Origin: Rhodopila globiformis
Lineage (GTDB): Bacteria; Pseudomonadota; Alphaproteobacteria; Acetobacterales; Acetobacteraceae
Assembly: GCF_002937115.1 (NCBI RefSeq)
Contig: NZ_NHRY01000139.1
Coordinates: 62,001-126,000 of the forward strand
Length of the DNA stretch: 64,000 nucleotides
Direction: 5' to 3'
Shown here one piece after another: positions 35,253 through 44,278 of the stretch. Position numbers and translations under genes: made by a program. Every line of letters begins with the position of its first letter. The first letter of the stretch is position 1. The notes under the pieces are model-generated. The model had not been told where the DNA came from, made no database searches, and saw only the letters and a list, made by a program, of their open reading frames with translations.

Positions 35253-36277
35253 CGGCGCAGCTCCGTCCGCAGCGCCGCCAGCAGGGCCGCGCGCGGCTCC
35301 GGCGGGGCGGCGCGCAGGCGGATCCAGCCGGGCAGGCCGAACGAGGTACAGTCGCGCACCCGCAGCCCGTGCCGGCGCAGGGCGGCGGCGACCGTGGTGG
35401 CCTCGCCCACCTCGGCCATCAGGAAGCTGGCCTGGCTTTCGCGCACGGCGCAGCCCAGGTTGGCCAGGCCGGTGGCGAGGGCGCGGCGCCAGTCCGTCAG
35501 CACCGGCCGGGCGGCCTCCAGCCAGTCCAGCGCCGGCGCGCCGATGGTGGCTTGCAGGAACGCCACGCCGTCCGGACCCACCGGCCAGGAAGCGGCGCAT
35601 TCGTGCAGTTCCGGCCAGGGATACGGCGTGACGGCGTAGCCGGCGCGCAGGCCGGTGAGGCCGAATGCCTTGTTGGGTGCATACAGCCGCACGGCGCGGG
35701 AAGCGGCGGCCTCGATGGCGTCCAGCATCGGGCGCGGACAGAGCGGCGCATAGGCCAGGTCCGCCACCAGAGGCCCGTGGGACGCCGCCTCGACGAGGAA
35801 GCCGAGGTCGCAACATTCGCCGTCCGGGTTGTTCGGCCAGCAGAGGAAGCCGAGTCCCCGGTGGTCCTGCGGATGGGTGGAACACTGCTCCCGCTGGTGC
35901 TGCAGAAAGTTCGCCGGGGAGGTGACCGCGCGCACCGTCCGCCCCTCGATCCGGGCGCAGCGGGCATATTCCGAGAACGTCGGCCGCAATACCAGCACCG
36001 GGCCGGGACAGGCGCGCACCAGGCGCAGGATCAGCTCGCTGACCCCGGTACCGACGACGATGCAGGCCGGGTCGGTGGCATGATGCGCCGCCAGCGCCTG
36101 CCGCAGCGCAACGTAGTGCGGATCGGGGTAGCGCGTGAGGTCCGCCGCCCACACCGCCTCCAGCACCGCGGGGCAGGCGCCGAGGGGATTGGCGTTGGTG
36201 GAGAAATCCCAGCGCGGCTCGGGCCCGGAATCGGTGCCGCCATGCTGCGGCAGCAGCGGGAAGGTGTGGTCAGCCAT
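35249..36277 (-). CDS. cobC: L-threonine-O-3-phosphate decarboxylase (aminotransferase fold)
   Basis: This PLP enzyme (CobC in P. denitrificans, CobD in Salmonella) makes (R)-1-amino-2-propanol phosphate for the nucleotide-loop linker. The 342-residue sequence is of the histidinol-phosphate aminotransferase type: FSTNANPLGACP, VVGTGVSELILRLVRA, LCWPNNPDGEC, VADLAYAPL and the PLP-lysine region RLYAPNKAFGLTGLRAGY. It overlaps cobB downstream and cbiB upstream. Confidence 0.9.
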   Translation of the reverse strand: MADHTFPLLPQHGGTDSGPEPRWDFSTNANPLGACPAVLEAVWAADLTRYPDPHYVALRQALAAHHATDPACIVVGTGVSELILRLVRACPGPVLVLRPTFSEYARCARIEGRTVRAVTSPANFLQHQREQCSTHPQDHRGLGFLCWPNNPDGECCDLGFLVEAASHGPLVADLAYAPLCPRPMLDAIEAAASRAVRLYAPNKAFGLTGLRAGYAVTPYPWPELHECAASWPVGPDGVAFLQATIGAPALDWLEAARPVLTDWRRALATGLANLGCAVRESQASFLMAEVGEATTVAAALRRHGLRVRDCTSFGLPGWIRLRAAPPEPRAALLAALRTELRR

Positions 36278-37169
36278 GCGCCAGTTCCAGTCCCGCCGGC
36301 AGCAGGGCCAATGGCAGCGCCAATGCCAGCCCGGCCAGGCGCGCCCGTGCCAGCGCCTGGCGCACCTGTGCCGGCGCCGGCGCCGGCGCCGTGGGATTCA
36401 GCAGATAGACGCCCGGCTTGCCGAGCCGCACGCCCAGGGCCAGCGCCAGGGCCGCCATCGGCCAGCCGGAATTCGGCGAGCTGGTCCGCCGCGCCTCCCG
36501 CATCAGTTCCGCCAGCCGTTCCGGCCGCGGCAGCCCGAGCAGGGCCAGGGCGGTCAGCCGGGCCGGGATCAGGTTCAGCACGTCGTCAGCGCGCGCGGCC
36601 CACTTGCCGGCCCATTCCCAGCGGCCGCGATAGCCCCACATCGCATCGGCGGTGTTGGCGAAGCGGTACAGCGCGGCGCCGGGCAGCCCGAGCAGGGCGT
36701 ACCAGAACAGCGGCGCCACCAGGGAGTCGGACAGGTTCTCGGACAGCGACTCCAGCGCCGACTCCCGGACCTGGTCCGCCGAAAGCGCCGAGGTGTCGCG
36801 GCTGACGATGCGCGCCAGGCGGGCGCGGCCGGCGTCCAGCCCTTCGGCGAGCGCGTCCTCCACGCCGCTCACTTCATCCAGCAGCAGGCGGAGGGAAAGC
36901 AGCGGCTTCAGCAGGATCGCGCCCAGCGGCACCGCCAGCCAGCCGGGCACCTGCCGCAGCGCCCAGGCCGCCGCCAGCGCCGGCACGACGACCAGGGCCG
37001 CGCCGCCGCACCAAGCCAGAGCGCCGGCGATAAACGCTGCCTGCGGCGGCAGGTCCGGCAGGGTGCGGCCGGCGCGGCCGAGGTAGGTGCCCATCCACAC
37101 CACCGGATGCCAGCGGGCCGGCGGCTCGCCGAACAGGTGGTCGAGCAGCAGGGCGAGCAGGATGGTCAT
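36270..37169 (-). CDS. cbiB: Adenosylcobinamide-phosphate synthase
   Basis: The integral membrane protein (CbiB, or CobD in P. denitrificans) attaches aminopropanol phosphate to adenosylcobyric acid. The 299 residues show LLALLLDHLFGEPPARWHPVVWMGTYLG, the conserved SRDTSALSADQVRESALESLSENLSDSLVAPLFWYALLGLPGAALYRFANTADAMWGYRG blocks (given here only as landmarks around residues 140-200), and SPNSGWPMAALALALGVRLGK. It overlaps cobE by four bases. Confidence 0.95.
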   Translation of the reverse strand: MTILLALLLDHLFGEPPARWHPVVWMGTYLGRAGRTLPDLPPQAAFIAGALAWCGGAALVVVPALAAAWALRQVPGWLAVPLGAILLKPLLSLRLLLDEVSGVEDALAEGLDAGRARLARIVSRDTSALSADQVRESALESLSENLSDSLVAPLFWYALLGLPGAALYRFANTADAMWGYRGRWEWAGKWAARADDVLNLIPARLTALALLGLPRPERLAELMREARRTSSPNSGWPMAALALALGVRLGKPGVYLLNPTAPAPAPAQVRQALARARLAGLALALPLALLPAGLELAHG

Positions 37170-37822
37170 GCCGCCTCCGCCCTGCGCGCCACCGCGAGCG
37201 TATGATGATGCCCGCCGGGCAGCCTGGCCTTTTGCCGCGGCAGCAGCAGCGTGCCGGCGTTGGCCGTTGCCAGCGCCGCCGCCTCGGCGATACCGGGCAA
37301 GCCGTGGCGTGCCTGAACATAAGTCGAGCGCGTCGGCCCGGGATGCGCCGCCAGGGTCGCGTCATCGCAGGCGACGAATCCCGCGCCGAGCCCCTGCGCC
37401 CAGGCCTGCAAGGCCGGTTCCGCGGCCCGCCGCGCCGTGGTGGCGACGACCGCCACCGCCTGCGGCGCCAGTCCCGCGGCCCGCAGTATCGCCTCGGCCG
37501 AGGCGGCGAAGGCATCAGGCGGGATGCCGCCGGTGCAGCCGGCGCCGACGCACAGCACCCGCGGCCACAGCGGAACCACCGGCACCGGCGCGGACAGGGC
37601 GCGCCAGGTCAGCGTGACCAGGACGTCGAACCGGGTGAAATCAATGTCGTCCAGCCGGGTGAACGCCACCCCGCCCAGGCGGTGCGCCAGGCCCGGGGCA
37701 TCGACGCCGGCAAGCTCCACCAGCAGCGCCGCGGGGCGCCTGGCGAGCGCGTGCAGCACCGCGGCATCGTGCTGCGGCGAAAGCGGCCAGGCAACCGGCG
37801 GCATGACCGCGGCGAGCGGCAT
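37166..37822 (-). CDS. cobE: CobE/CbiG C-terminal-domain protein
   Basis: The C-terminal part (VLCVGAGCTGGIPPDAFAAS, then ATTARRAAEPALQAWA and the end PGGHHHTLAVARRA) matches the CobE/CbiG C-terminal domain, thought to assist early ring-modification steps. The 218-residue protein also carries an N-terminal segment (PVAWPLSPQHDAAVL, FDVLVTLTWRAL) unlike the catalytic CbiG half. ATG 37822 was chosen for the GAGGAG site six bases upstream; a longer frame reaches 37870. It is the first gene after the cobalamin riboswitch. Confidence 0.8.
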   Translation of the reverse strand: MPLAAVMPPVAWPLSPQHDAAVLHALARRPAALLVELAGVDAPGLAHRLGGVAFTRLDDIDFTRFDVLVTLTWRALSAPVPVVPLWPRVLCVGAGCTGGIPPDAFAASAEAILRAAGLAPQAVAVVATTARRAAEPALQAWAQGLGAGFVACDDATLAAHPGPTRSTYVQARHGLPGIAEAAALATANAGTLLLPRQKARLPGGHHHTLAVARRAEAA

Positions 37823-37940
37823 GCGGAACTCCTCAGCAGTCGGCAGTGTCGGACTGCCGCACATCGACACGGCGATTGCTGCCTACGGGACTCGCTCCCG
37901 CTGCGTCCGGTCCGTCCCGCCCGGGCGCGCGCGCGCACTC

Positions 37941-38115
37941 TCGACGCCGGCCGGTCTCCTGGCTGACGGGTCGTCGCCTTGCCCGGCCTTCTCGTCCGAA
38001 CGGACAATGGCCACCTCGGGCAGGCTCACCGCCTACAGTTGCGGGTGCAGCCGCGGTTCGGGCCGAGGGGGCCTGCCGCGCGTTCCCGTTTGAGCCCTTG
38101 CGGGCACCGGCATCT
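37941..38115 (-). promoter_or_regulatory. Cobalamin riboswitch (AdoCbl/B12 aptamer)
   Basis: Read on the minus strand, the segment contains in order GGTGCC, AACGGGAA, the conserved GCCCGCAACTGTA, GGTGAGCC, the B12-box variant GGTGGCCATTGTC (usual core GCCACTG), GAAGGC and the terminal AGCCAGGAGACCGGCC with its complementary GGCCGG region. Order and spacing fit the cobalamin aptamer. It precedes cobE and the nine overlapping genes after it, so B12 should repress cobalt import and corrin synthesis from this operon. Confidence 0.95.
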
Positions 38116-38180
38116 GGCCGGACCTTATCGCCGCGTTCATCATTCTGCAAAGAGTTTAGCGTTACGGCCGGCGCCCGCCC

Positions 38181-39563
38181 GTGCTTAATGCGGCCGTGAC
38201 GACACAGCCTGCCGCCCCTGACGTGCTGGTGATCGGCGGCGGCGTGGCCGCGCTGTGCGCCGCGATCGCGGCCCGGCGGGCCGGGGCGTCGGTGCGACTG
38301 GCCGAACTGGCGCCGCCGGCGTTGCGCGGCGGCAACACCCGGCATTCACGCAACCTCCGCATCATGCACGACGCGCCGACGCCGTTCTCGCCGGAATGCT
38401 ACGGCGCCGAGGAATACCTGGCCGAGTTGCGGCGCGCGGCCGAGGGACACGGCGATCCGCTGCTCAGCCGGATGCTGGTGGAGCACTCGGCCGCCATCGT
38501 GCCGTGGCTGGCCGCGCAGGGCGTGGTGTTCCAGCGGGCCGGCGACGGGCTGCTGCCGTTCTCGCGGCGCACCTGTTTCTTCTGGGGCGGCGGCAAGGCC
38601 GCGGTGAATGCGCTGTATGCGACGGCCGGACGGCTTGGCGTCGCCATCGGCTACGACAGCGGCGCGCGCGGGCTGGCGGTGGCCGACGGGCGGGTGCGGA
38701 CGGTCGACCTGATGACGCCCTCCGGCCCCGAAACCCTGTGCCCGCGCGCCGTCGTCGTCGGCTGCGGCGGTGCCCAGGCCCATCGGCCGGGGCTGCGCGC
38801 GTGGTGGGGCGAGGCGGCGGACCGCTTCCTGATCCGTGGCACGCCCTATGCCGACGGCGCCATCCTGCGCGACCTGATTGCGCAAGGCGCGGCGACGGCG
38901 GGGGAGCCGGGCGCCTGCCACCTGGTGGCGGTCGACGCCCGCTCGCCGGAGGTGGACGGCGGCATCGTCACCCGGGTGCGGGGCATCCCGGCCGGCATCG
39001 TCGTGGACCAGGCCGGGCGGCGCTTCCATGACGAGGGCGGCGACACCGGGCCGACTCGCTACGCCGTCTGGGGCCGAAAGGTGGCGGAGCAGCCGGGGCA
39101 GGCCGCCTGGCTGATTCTGGACGCGGCGGCCGAGCAGCGCGTGCCGCCACCGGCCTTCCCGCCGCTGCGGGCCGCAACGGCGGCGGACCTGGCGGCGCTG
39201 GCCGGGCTGGACCCGGCAGCGCTGGTGGCGACCCTCGGCGCCTACAACGCCGCCGTGCGGGACGGGCGCACCGTCGGCCTGGCGCCGGACAAGTCGCGCT
39301 ACGCCCGGGCGCTGACCGAGCCGCCGTTCGCCGCGGTGCCGATCGGGCCGGGGATTACGTTCACCTGTTTTGGGGTGAAGGTTGATGCGCAGGCGCGCGT
39401 GGTGTTGAAGGACGGCGGATCGATTGCGAACCTGTATGCCGCGGGGATGATCATGGCGCAGAGCATTCTTGGCACCGGCTACCTGGCCGGCGCCGCCGTC
39501 GTCATCGGCGCCGTGTTCGGCCGCATCGCCGGGCAGGAGGCCGCGCGCCATGCCGCAGGCTGA
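38181..39563 (+). CDS. cobZ: CobZ/TcuA-like FAD-dependent oxidoreductase, candidate precorrin-3B synthase
   Basis: The 460-residue flavoprotein is of the fumarate-reductase/tricarballylate-dehydrogenase type: VLVIGGGVAALCAAIAARRAG, GNTRHSRNLRIMHD, GGKAAVNALYATAGRLGV and, at the end, LYAAGMIMAQSILGTGYLAGAA. In Rhodobacter capsulatus a flavoprotein named CobZ replaces CobG for the precorrin-3A hydroxylation/lactone step. CobG is absent here and this gene overlaps cobK, so the CobZ role is favoured. The C-terminal Fe-S/heme half of R. capsulatus CobZ is missing. GTG 38181 or GTG 38196 may be the start. Confidence 0.75.
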   Translation: MLNAAVTTQPAAPDVLVIGGGVAALCAAIAARRAGASVRLAELAPPALRGGNTRHSRNLRIMHDAPTPFSPECYGAEEYLAELRRAAEGHGDPLLSRMLVEHSAAIVPWLAAQGVVFQRAGDGLLPFSRRTCFFWGGGKAAVNALYATAGRLGVAIGYDSGARGLAVADGRVRTVDLMTPSGPETLCPRAVVVGCGGAQAHRPGLRAWWGEAADRFLIRGTPYADGAILRDLIAQGAATAGEPGACHLVAVDARSPEVDGGIVTRVRGIPAGIVVDQAGRRFHDEGGDTGPTRYAVWGRKVAEQPGQAAWLILDAAAEQRVPPPAFPPLRAATAADLAALAGLDPAALVATLGAYNAAVRDGRTVGLAPDKSRYARALTEPPFAAVPIGPGITFTCFGVKVDAQARVVLKDGGSIANLYAAGMIMAQSILGTGYLAGAAVVIGAVFGRIAGQEAARHAAG

Positions 39564-40317
39564 GCCCGGGCTGCTGATCCTCGGCGGCACCACCGAGGGC
39601 TATGCGTTGGCCGCGGCCCTGGTCGGTGCGGCCGGGCTGCGGGTGGTCAGCTCGCTGGCCGGCCGCACGGCGAATCCGCGCCTACCCGCCGGCGCGTGCC
39701 GCATCGGCGGGTTCGGCGGGCCGGAGGGGCTGGCGGCCTACCTGCGCGAGTCGCGCATCGCCGCGGTGGTCGATGCCACGCACCCTTTCGCCAGCCAGAT
39801 GGGCTGGAACGCCGCCGCCGCCTGCGCCGCCACCGGGACGAGCCTGCTGCGGCTGGAACGCCCGGCCTGGCAGCCGGGGCCGGGCGACCATTGGCACGTG
39901 GTAGCCGACTGGACGGAGGCCGCCGAAATCGTCGGCCGCATCGCGCGGCATGCGTTGCTGGCGCTCGGGCGGCAGGAGATCGGCGCCTTCGCGCCGCTGG
40001 ACCATGTCCGCTTCCTGATCCGCATGGTGGACCCGCCCGACCCGATGCCGCGGTTCGCGCAGGCCGAGCTGCTGCTGGCGCGCGGACCGTTCACGGAAGA
40101 CGCGGAGTACGCGCTGCTGCGGGACCGGCGGATTGACACGATCGTCTGCAAGAACAGCGGCGGCAGCGCCACCGACGGCAAGCTGGCGGCGGCGCGGCGG
40201 CTGGGCATCCCGGTGGTGATGCGCCGCCGTCCGGCGCGGCCGGACACGCCGCACGCCGCCACGGTGGCGGAGGCGGTCGCCTGGGTGCGGGGCGCCCTCG
40301 GGAGCATCGCCGCATGA
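39550..40317 (+). CDS. cobK: Precorrin-6A reductase
   Basis: CobK reduces precorrin-6A with NADPH. The 255-residue protein has [74 protein letters not shown] and [20 protein letters not shown], all typical of the family. It overlaps cobZ by 14 bases and cobQ by four. Confidence 0.95.
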   Translation: MPQAEPGLLILGGTTEGYALAAALVGAAGLRVVSSLAGRTANPRLPAGACRIGGFGGPEGLAAYLRESRIAAVVDATHPFASQMGWNAAAACAATGTSLLRLERPAWQPGPGDHWHVVADWTEAAEIVGRIARHALLALGRQEIGAFAPLDHVRFLIRMVDPPDPMPRFAQAELLLARGPFTEDAEYALLRDRRIDTIVCKNSGGSATDGKLAAARRLGIPVVMRRRPARPDTPHAATVAEAVAWVRGALGSIAA

Positions 40318-41771
40318 CCCGCGCGCTGATGCTGCAGGGCACCGGCTCGGACGTGGGCAAGTCGCTGCTGGTGGCCGGGCTGGCGCGGGCGCTGGTGCGG
40401 CGCGGCCTGCGGGTGCGGCCGTTCAAGCCGCAGAACATGTCCAACAACGCCGCCGTCACCGCCGACGGCGGGGAGATCGGTCGGGCCCAGGCGCTGCAGG
40501 CGCGCGCCGCGCGGGTGCCGCCGTCCGTCCACATGAACCCGGTGCTGCTGAAGCCGCAGAGCATGATTGGCTCGCAGATCGTGGTGCAGGGGCAGGTCGT
40601 CGGCCAGGCCTCGGCGGCGGCGTATCAGAGCTGGAAGCCGCGGCTGATGGCGGCGGTGCTGGACAGTTACGCGCGGCTGCGGGCCGAGGCCGACATCGTG
40701 CTGGTGGAAGGCGCCGGCAGCGCGTCGGAGATCAACCTGCGCGCCAACGACATCGCCAACATGGGCTTCGCGCGCGCTGCCGGCGTGCCGGTGGCGCTGA
40801 TTGGCGACATCGACCGCGGCGGCGTCATCGCCAGCCTGGTCGGCACGGCGGCGGTGCTCGATCCGGACGACGCGGCGATGATCGCCGGCTTCATCGTCAA
40901 CCGCTTCCGCGGCGATCCGGCGCTGTTCGCCGACGGGATGCGGTTCATCGCGCAGCGCACCGGCTGGGCGCCGCTCGGCCTGGTGCCGTTCCTGCCGGAC
41001 GCGGCGCGGCTGCCGGCCGAGGATGCGCTGGCGCTGGCACAGGCGCCGCCGCGCCGCCCGGAGGCGAAGCTACGCGTTGCCGTGCCGGTGCTGCCGCGGA
41101 TCGCCAATTTCGACGACCTCGACCCGCTGGCGGCGGAGCCGGCGGTCGAATTGGTGCGGGTCGAGCCGGGCGGCGTACTGCCGGGGGATGCCGGGCTGGT
41201 CATCCTGCCGGGGTCGAAATCCACCATCGCGGACCTGGCGGTGCTGCGGGAGGCGGGGTTCGACATCGACATTGCCGCGCATGTGCGGCGGGGCGGGGCG
41301 GTGCTGGGGCTGTGCGGCGGCTACCAGATGCTGGGCGCGCGCATCGCCGATCCGGACGGGGTGGAGGGACCGGCGGGCAGCGTGACGGGGCTGGGACTGC
41401 TGCAGGTGGAAACGGTGCTGTCCGGCGCCAAGCGGCTGGAGCCGGTCCGCGGCACGACCAGCGACGGGGTCGCCTTCAGCGGCTACGAGATGCACATGGG
41501 CGTCACCGAGGGACCCGACCGGGGCCGTCCGTTCGCGCGCCTGGACGGCGGGCTGGCCGAGGGGGCGATGGCGGCGAACGGCCGCGTGTTCGGGACCTAT
41601 GTGCACGGGCTGTTCGCCGACGACCGGCAGCGTGGCGCATGGCTGGCGCGGTTCGCCGCCGGGGCGCCGGCACTGGAATACGAGGCGTCGGTCGAGGCGG
41701 CACTGGATGCGCTGGCGCGGCATGTCGCGGCGCATATCGATCTCGATCGGCTGCTCAACCTGATGCGGTGA
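40314..41771 (+). CDS. cobQ: Adenosylcobyric acid synthase (glutamine-hydrolysing)
   Basis: CobQ amidates the b, d, e and g side chains. The 485-residue sequence has [80 protein letters not shown] and a glutaminase domain with [12 protein letters not shown], the catalytic Cys in [12 protein letters not shown] and GYEMHMG. It is the last gene of the cobZ-cobK-cobQ run; a palindromic repeat follows. Confidence 0.97.
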   Translation: MTRALMLQGTGSDVGKSLLVAGLARALVRRGLRVRPFKPQNMSNNAAVTADGGEIGRAQALQARAARVPPSVHMNPVLLKPQSMIGSQIVVQGQVVGQASAAAYQSWKPRLMAAVLDSYARLRAEADIVLVEGAGSASEINLRANDIANMGFARAAGVPVALIGDIDRGGVIASLVGTAAVLDPDDAAMIAGFIVNRFRGDPALFADGMRFIAQRTGWAPLGLVPFLPDAARLPAEDALALAQAPPRRPEAKLRVAVPVLPRIANFDDLDPLAAEPAVELVRVEPGGVLPGDAGLVILPGSKSTIADLAVLREAGFDIDIAAHVRRGGAVLGLCGGYQMLGARIADPDGVEGPAGSVTGLGLLQVETVLSGAKRLEPVRGTTSDGVAFSGYEMHMGVTEGPDRGRPFARLDGGLAEGAMAANGRVFGTYVHGLFADDRQRGAWLARFAAGAPALEYEASVEAALDALARHVAAHIDLDRLLNLMR

Positions 41772-41824
41772 AGCGCGGGCGGCCTGGGGAACGAAAAGAT
41801 CGGCGTTCAGGCCCGTTACCGCAC

Positions 41825-41902
41825 CGTCATGGCCGGGCGTGTCCCGGCCATTTGCGCTTCGACGGTGGGGGGTGGATGGCCGGGACACGCCCGGCCATGA
41901 CG
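41825..41902. repeat. Dispersed palindromic repeat, copy 5
   Basis: Perfect 27-base arms at 41825-41851 and 41876-41902 lie between convergent cobQ and the 68-residue small-protein gene. The resulting hairpin could act as a bidirectional terminator, though no U-tract follows. Confidence 0.95.
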
Positions 41903-41966
41903 GTGGTGCACCGACCGTGCCTCATTCCGGCGGCCCGCCGCCCCGGCGGCGGCGTTGCGGCGCGGA

Positions 41967-42173
41967 TCAGGCCGCGAGGGACTCCGCCGGCGGCATCAAG
42001 GCGTAGCCGGCGTCCGGCTCATCGTCTTCGTCGTCGCCCAGCGCGAGCGCCTCGGCGACGGCTGCCGCGATGCGACGTTGATCGTCGGGGCCAGGGTCGG
42101 CATTGCGACAGTCGAAGAACACCCGCGTGACACGGCGCGGCTCGATCAGTGTTTCGATCATCGGCATGGCCAA
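41967..42173 (-). CDS. Small acidic hypothetical protein
   Basis: The 68-residue protein (IETLIEPRRVTRVFFDCRN, then an acidic DDEDDEPDAGYALMPP) has an AAAGGG site upstream of its ATG. It lies ten bases after the DUF1150-like gene in the same direction. I recognise no family. The order suggests an operon of very small proteins. Confidence 0.55.
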   Translation of the reverse strand: MAMPMIETLIEPRRVTRVFFDCRNADPGPDDQRRIAAAVAEALALGDDEDDEPDAGYALMPPAESLAA

Positions 42174-42183
42174 CCCTTTCCGC

Positions 42184-42447
42184 TCAATGGACGGCGATGA
42201 AACTCAGGCCCATTTCCGACGCCATCTCGGCGACCTCGTCGATATCGTCGGCCGTCGCGACGGGCAGGCCGTCGGCGCCATACAGCACGAAAAGGAATTC
42301 GCCGTCGTGCTGGCGGCCCTTGAGATAGGCGACCCGGTGCGCGCCCAGTTGCAGCAACTGCTCGGCGGTCATCTGGCGCAGCGCGGCAACCCGGTCATCG
42401 GCGGTGTCGAAGCGCTCGGTGGATAGGTCGGTTGACTGCATGTCCAT
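42184..42447 (-). CDS. DUF1150-like small protein
   Basis: The 87-residue protein has the pattern of DUF1150: MTAEQLLQLGAHRVAYLKG, then FLFVLYGADGLPVATADDID, and a terminal Val-His after GLSF. DUF1150 proteins in alphaproteobacteria are often encoded beside small heat-shock genes and are uncharacterised. The match rests on pattern memory; the longer N-terminus (MDMQSTDLSTERFD) is unusual. Confidence 0.65.
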   Translation of the reverse strand: MDMQSTDLSTERFDTADDRVAALRQMTAEQLLQLGAHRVAYLKGRQHDGEFLFVLYGADGLPVATADDIDEVAEMASEMGLSFIAVH

Positions 42448-42533
42448 GGCGTCTGTCCCTTCTGCTGTTGCCGCGTGTCAGGATCGTTGGTTGCTTTGCC
42501 CGCCGGGCCGGGCGACCAGGTGGGCGCGGGCGT

Positions 42534-42710
42534 TCATGCGGGCCTCGCCGCCGATATGCGGGCCGGGGCGGGCTGGTCATCGGCCATGGCCGCGTAGCGG
42601 TTCGCCAGGCGGATCAGCGCGTCGCGCACCTCGGCTGACGCTTCGACCCGGGCCATTGCCAGCAGGTCCGGCGCGATTTCGATGAGTTCGGCTACGGTGA
42701 CGTGGGACAT
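42534..42710 (-). CDS. 58-residue small helical protein
   Basis: A short frame from ATG 42710 to TGA 42534 encodes MSHVTVAELIEIAPDLLAM, then SAEVRDALIRLANRYAAMAD, a compact helical sequence ending in Ala/Pro. Its stop overlaps an ATG (ATGA) that would start a 19-codon frame. It is upstream of, and parallel to, the DUF1150-like gene. The third-position G/C bias and helical regularity suggest it is real; no family is recognised. Confidence 0.5.
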   Translation of the reverse strand: MSHVTVAELIEIAPDLLAMARVEASAEVRDALIRLANRYAAMADDQPAPARISAARPA

Positions 42711-42872
42711 GGACTGCCTTTAGCGGTTTGATCGGGTGGCTCGCTGTGACCCGGGCAACGTTTTTGGCGGATTGCGGGAGACGGTCCGCGTCTCCGGCGC
42801 CGCCTGCTGCCGCAGGCAATCGGTCGTGCGTCTCGGTTCCCGGCCCAGGGGCGCCGTACTGGATCCAGGCGG

Positions 42873-43202
42873 TCAGTCAGTCGCCGTGGTATCCGTCATC
42901 GCGTTGTCCTGTCCTTCCACCAGGTTTTCCAGCACATGGCCGACGGACCGGAAAACCAGCGGCCGACCGAGGAGGGGTTGGACGATGATGGATTCGGTGG
43001 TGCGCCAGATCAGCAGGAAGCATGTTTGTTTCGTATTCGTACGGAACGCGATGACTTCTTCGTAGTCCTCGTTGTCGACGTCGTGGTCGAGCCGGATCAC
43101 CATGCGGACGCCATGCCGATCGGCCCAGTCCCGCATGCGAAGCAGGTCGTGGATCGCGAATGCGAGTCCCTTCGGCGCAGCGGCCGGGCGGCGGGCCATC
43201 AT
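42873..43202 (-). CDS. Hypothetical protein of about 109 residues
   Basis: From ATG 43202 the frame encodes AFAIHDLLRMRDWADRHGV, RMVIRLDHDVDNEDYEEVIAF and RTNTKQTCFLLIWRTTESII, a mixed alpha/beta sequence with plausible core strands. A longer frame upstream is Arg-rich and probably non-coding. I recognise no family, and no signal peptide is visible. Confidence 0.55.
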   Translation of the reverse strand: MMARRPAAAPKGLAFAIHDLLRMRDWADRHGVRMVIRLDHDVDNEDYEEVIAFRTNTKQTCFLLIWRTTESIIVQPLLGRPLVFRSVGHVLENLVEGQDNAMTDTTATD

Positions 43203-43768
43203 GCGCGTGGCTCCGGCGACGCGCAGGCGGGCGCGGGATCGATGGGCGATGCGTGCAGGCCGGGCGCCGGATCGGCTGCGGCACAGGCTGGAGCGGCATT
43301 CTGTGGCAAGGCGATGGCGTGCATGGGTCACCGTATTGCTGACAGTTTTTCCTACCCGGGATCCAAATGAAGCGCCGCGGAAGGATGTCTGGCCTCCCGC
43401 GGCTCAAGTTTGGAGAGGGAGGAAGCACAGGCTGTATAACTCACGGATTGGTGATTTGAAACGAAAATCACAAATCATCGTGATCACAATTTTGGTGCAA
43501 TGTAGAAATAATATGCAATTTACATTACGCATCGTTTTTCCGACGATCACGAAACCGGAAATGAACTGGTTTCCATCATCACAAAGTGCGGTTCCGAACG
43601 GATATGGGCCAACCGTCGGCGTCATGGCCGCATCGTGCCGGATGGGGCGATTGTCGGGCGAAGGTTAGCGGCTTCGGGCAGCGACACATGGCTGCGACAG
43701 CCGCCCAGGATCGCAGAGGCGCGCGCAATGGCTGATGTGCGCGTGATGTCGCTGTGGCTTTGAGCGGA
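43203..43768. other. AT-rich patch without a recognisable gene
   Basis: Positions about 43430-43600 fall to well under half G+C, the lowest in the window. Small palindromic words occur (gtgatcac; tgattt/aaatca flanking gaaacga), but no frame resembles a protein family. It lies just past the 3' end of the tRNA-Cys gene, a common place for foreign DNA to enter. No attachment-site duplicate was found. Confidence 0.5.
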
Positions 43769-43842
43769 TGGAGGTCCGTCCTGGAGTTGAACCAGGCTGA
43801 TTGGATCTGCAATCCAGTGCGTCGCCGCTCCGCCAACGGACC
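43769..43842 (-). tRNA. tRNA-Cys (GCA)
   Basis: On the minus strand the acceptor GGTCCGT pairs fully with ACGGACC, followed by T and an encoded CCA. The D-arm is TGGCGGAGCGGCGACGCA with GCG/CGC pairing. The anticodon loop TTGCAGA gives GCA. The T-arm CCTGG/CCAGG encloses TTCAACT. The total is 74 bases. The first anticodon-stem pair is a C-A mismatch (CTGGA against TCCAA), which is unusual but leaves four good pairs. Confidence 0.93.
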
Positions 43843-44278
43843 GTGTTGTGAGGATAGTGCGGCAGCATAAGACGTTTTCCAACTCATATTAGTGTTATTC
43901 ATCATGAACGCAGATCATGCCGGACGTGTCTGCCGGATTGGGGCAACTGGTACGCACCCGTCGTAACGGAAACGGGAGGGCCGTCCTGGCGCGCGGTGGA
44001 GACGGCGCCGCATGCGGAATGGCTCCGGCCGGGAGCGACAAGGCCGGTGACCCGCTGGCGACGGACAGCCCAGGCGATGCCGCCTGTCCTTTGGCTTCGG
44101 CGGCTGGCGGCGGTAGTCGCAGACGGCCAGCGGGTGAAAGCCGTTGCCGCGGTCACGGTGGGGCAGGATCAGCGGCGGCTGGCCCCGGCGCGGCATCTCG
44201 ATCATCGGCAGGCAGAGCGCCCTGTCCGGCGATCCTGGCGCCTGAGCGAACCACTCCGGGTGATCCTGGCGGCGGCGA
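43843..44278. other. Spacer between tRNA-Cys and metallo-hydrolase gene
   Basis: Frames are open on both strands but show no motif or ribosome-binding site. The tRNA promoter should lie at the left end (just above 43842). I see nothing else. Confidence 0.4.

Noticed and set aside
41825-41902. Palindromic copy 5 as a classical intrinsic terminator
   Set aside because: The hairpin is far longer than usual, no T-run follows on either side, and identical copies occur within genes that must be read through.
43404-43625. A 73-codon minus-strand frame in the AT-rich patch
   Set aside because: No ribosome-binding site, no recognisable motif, and several neighbouring frames are equally open.
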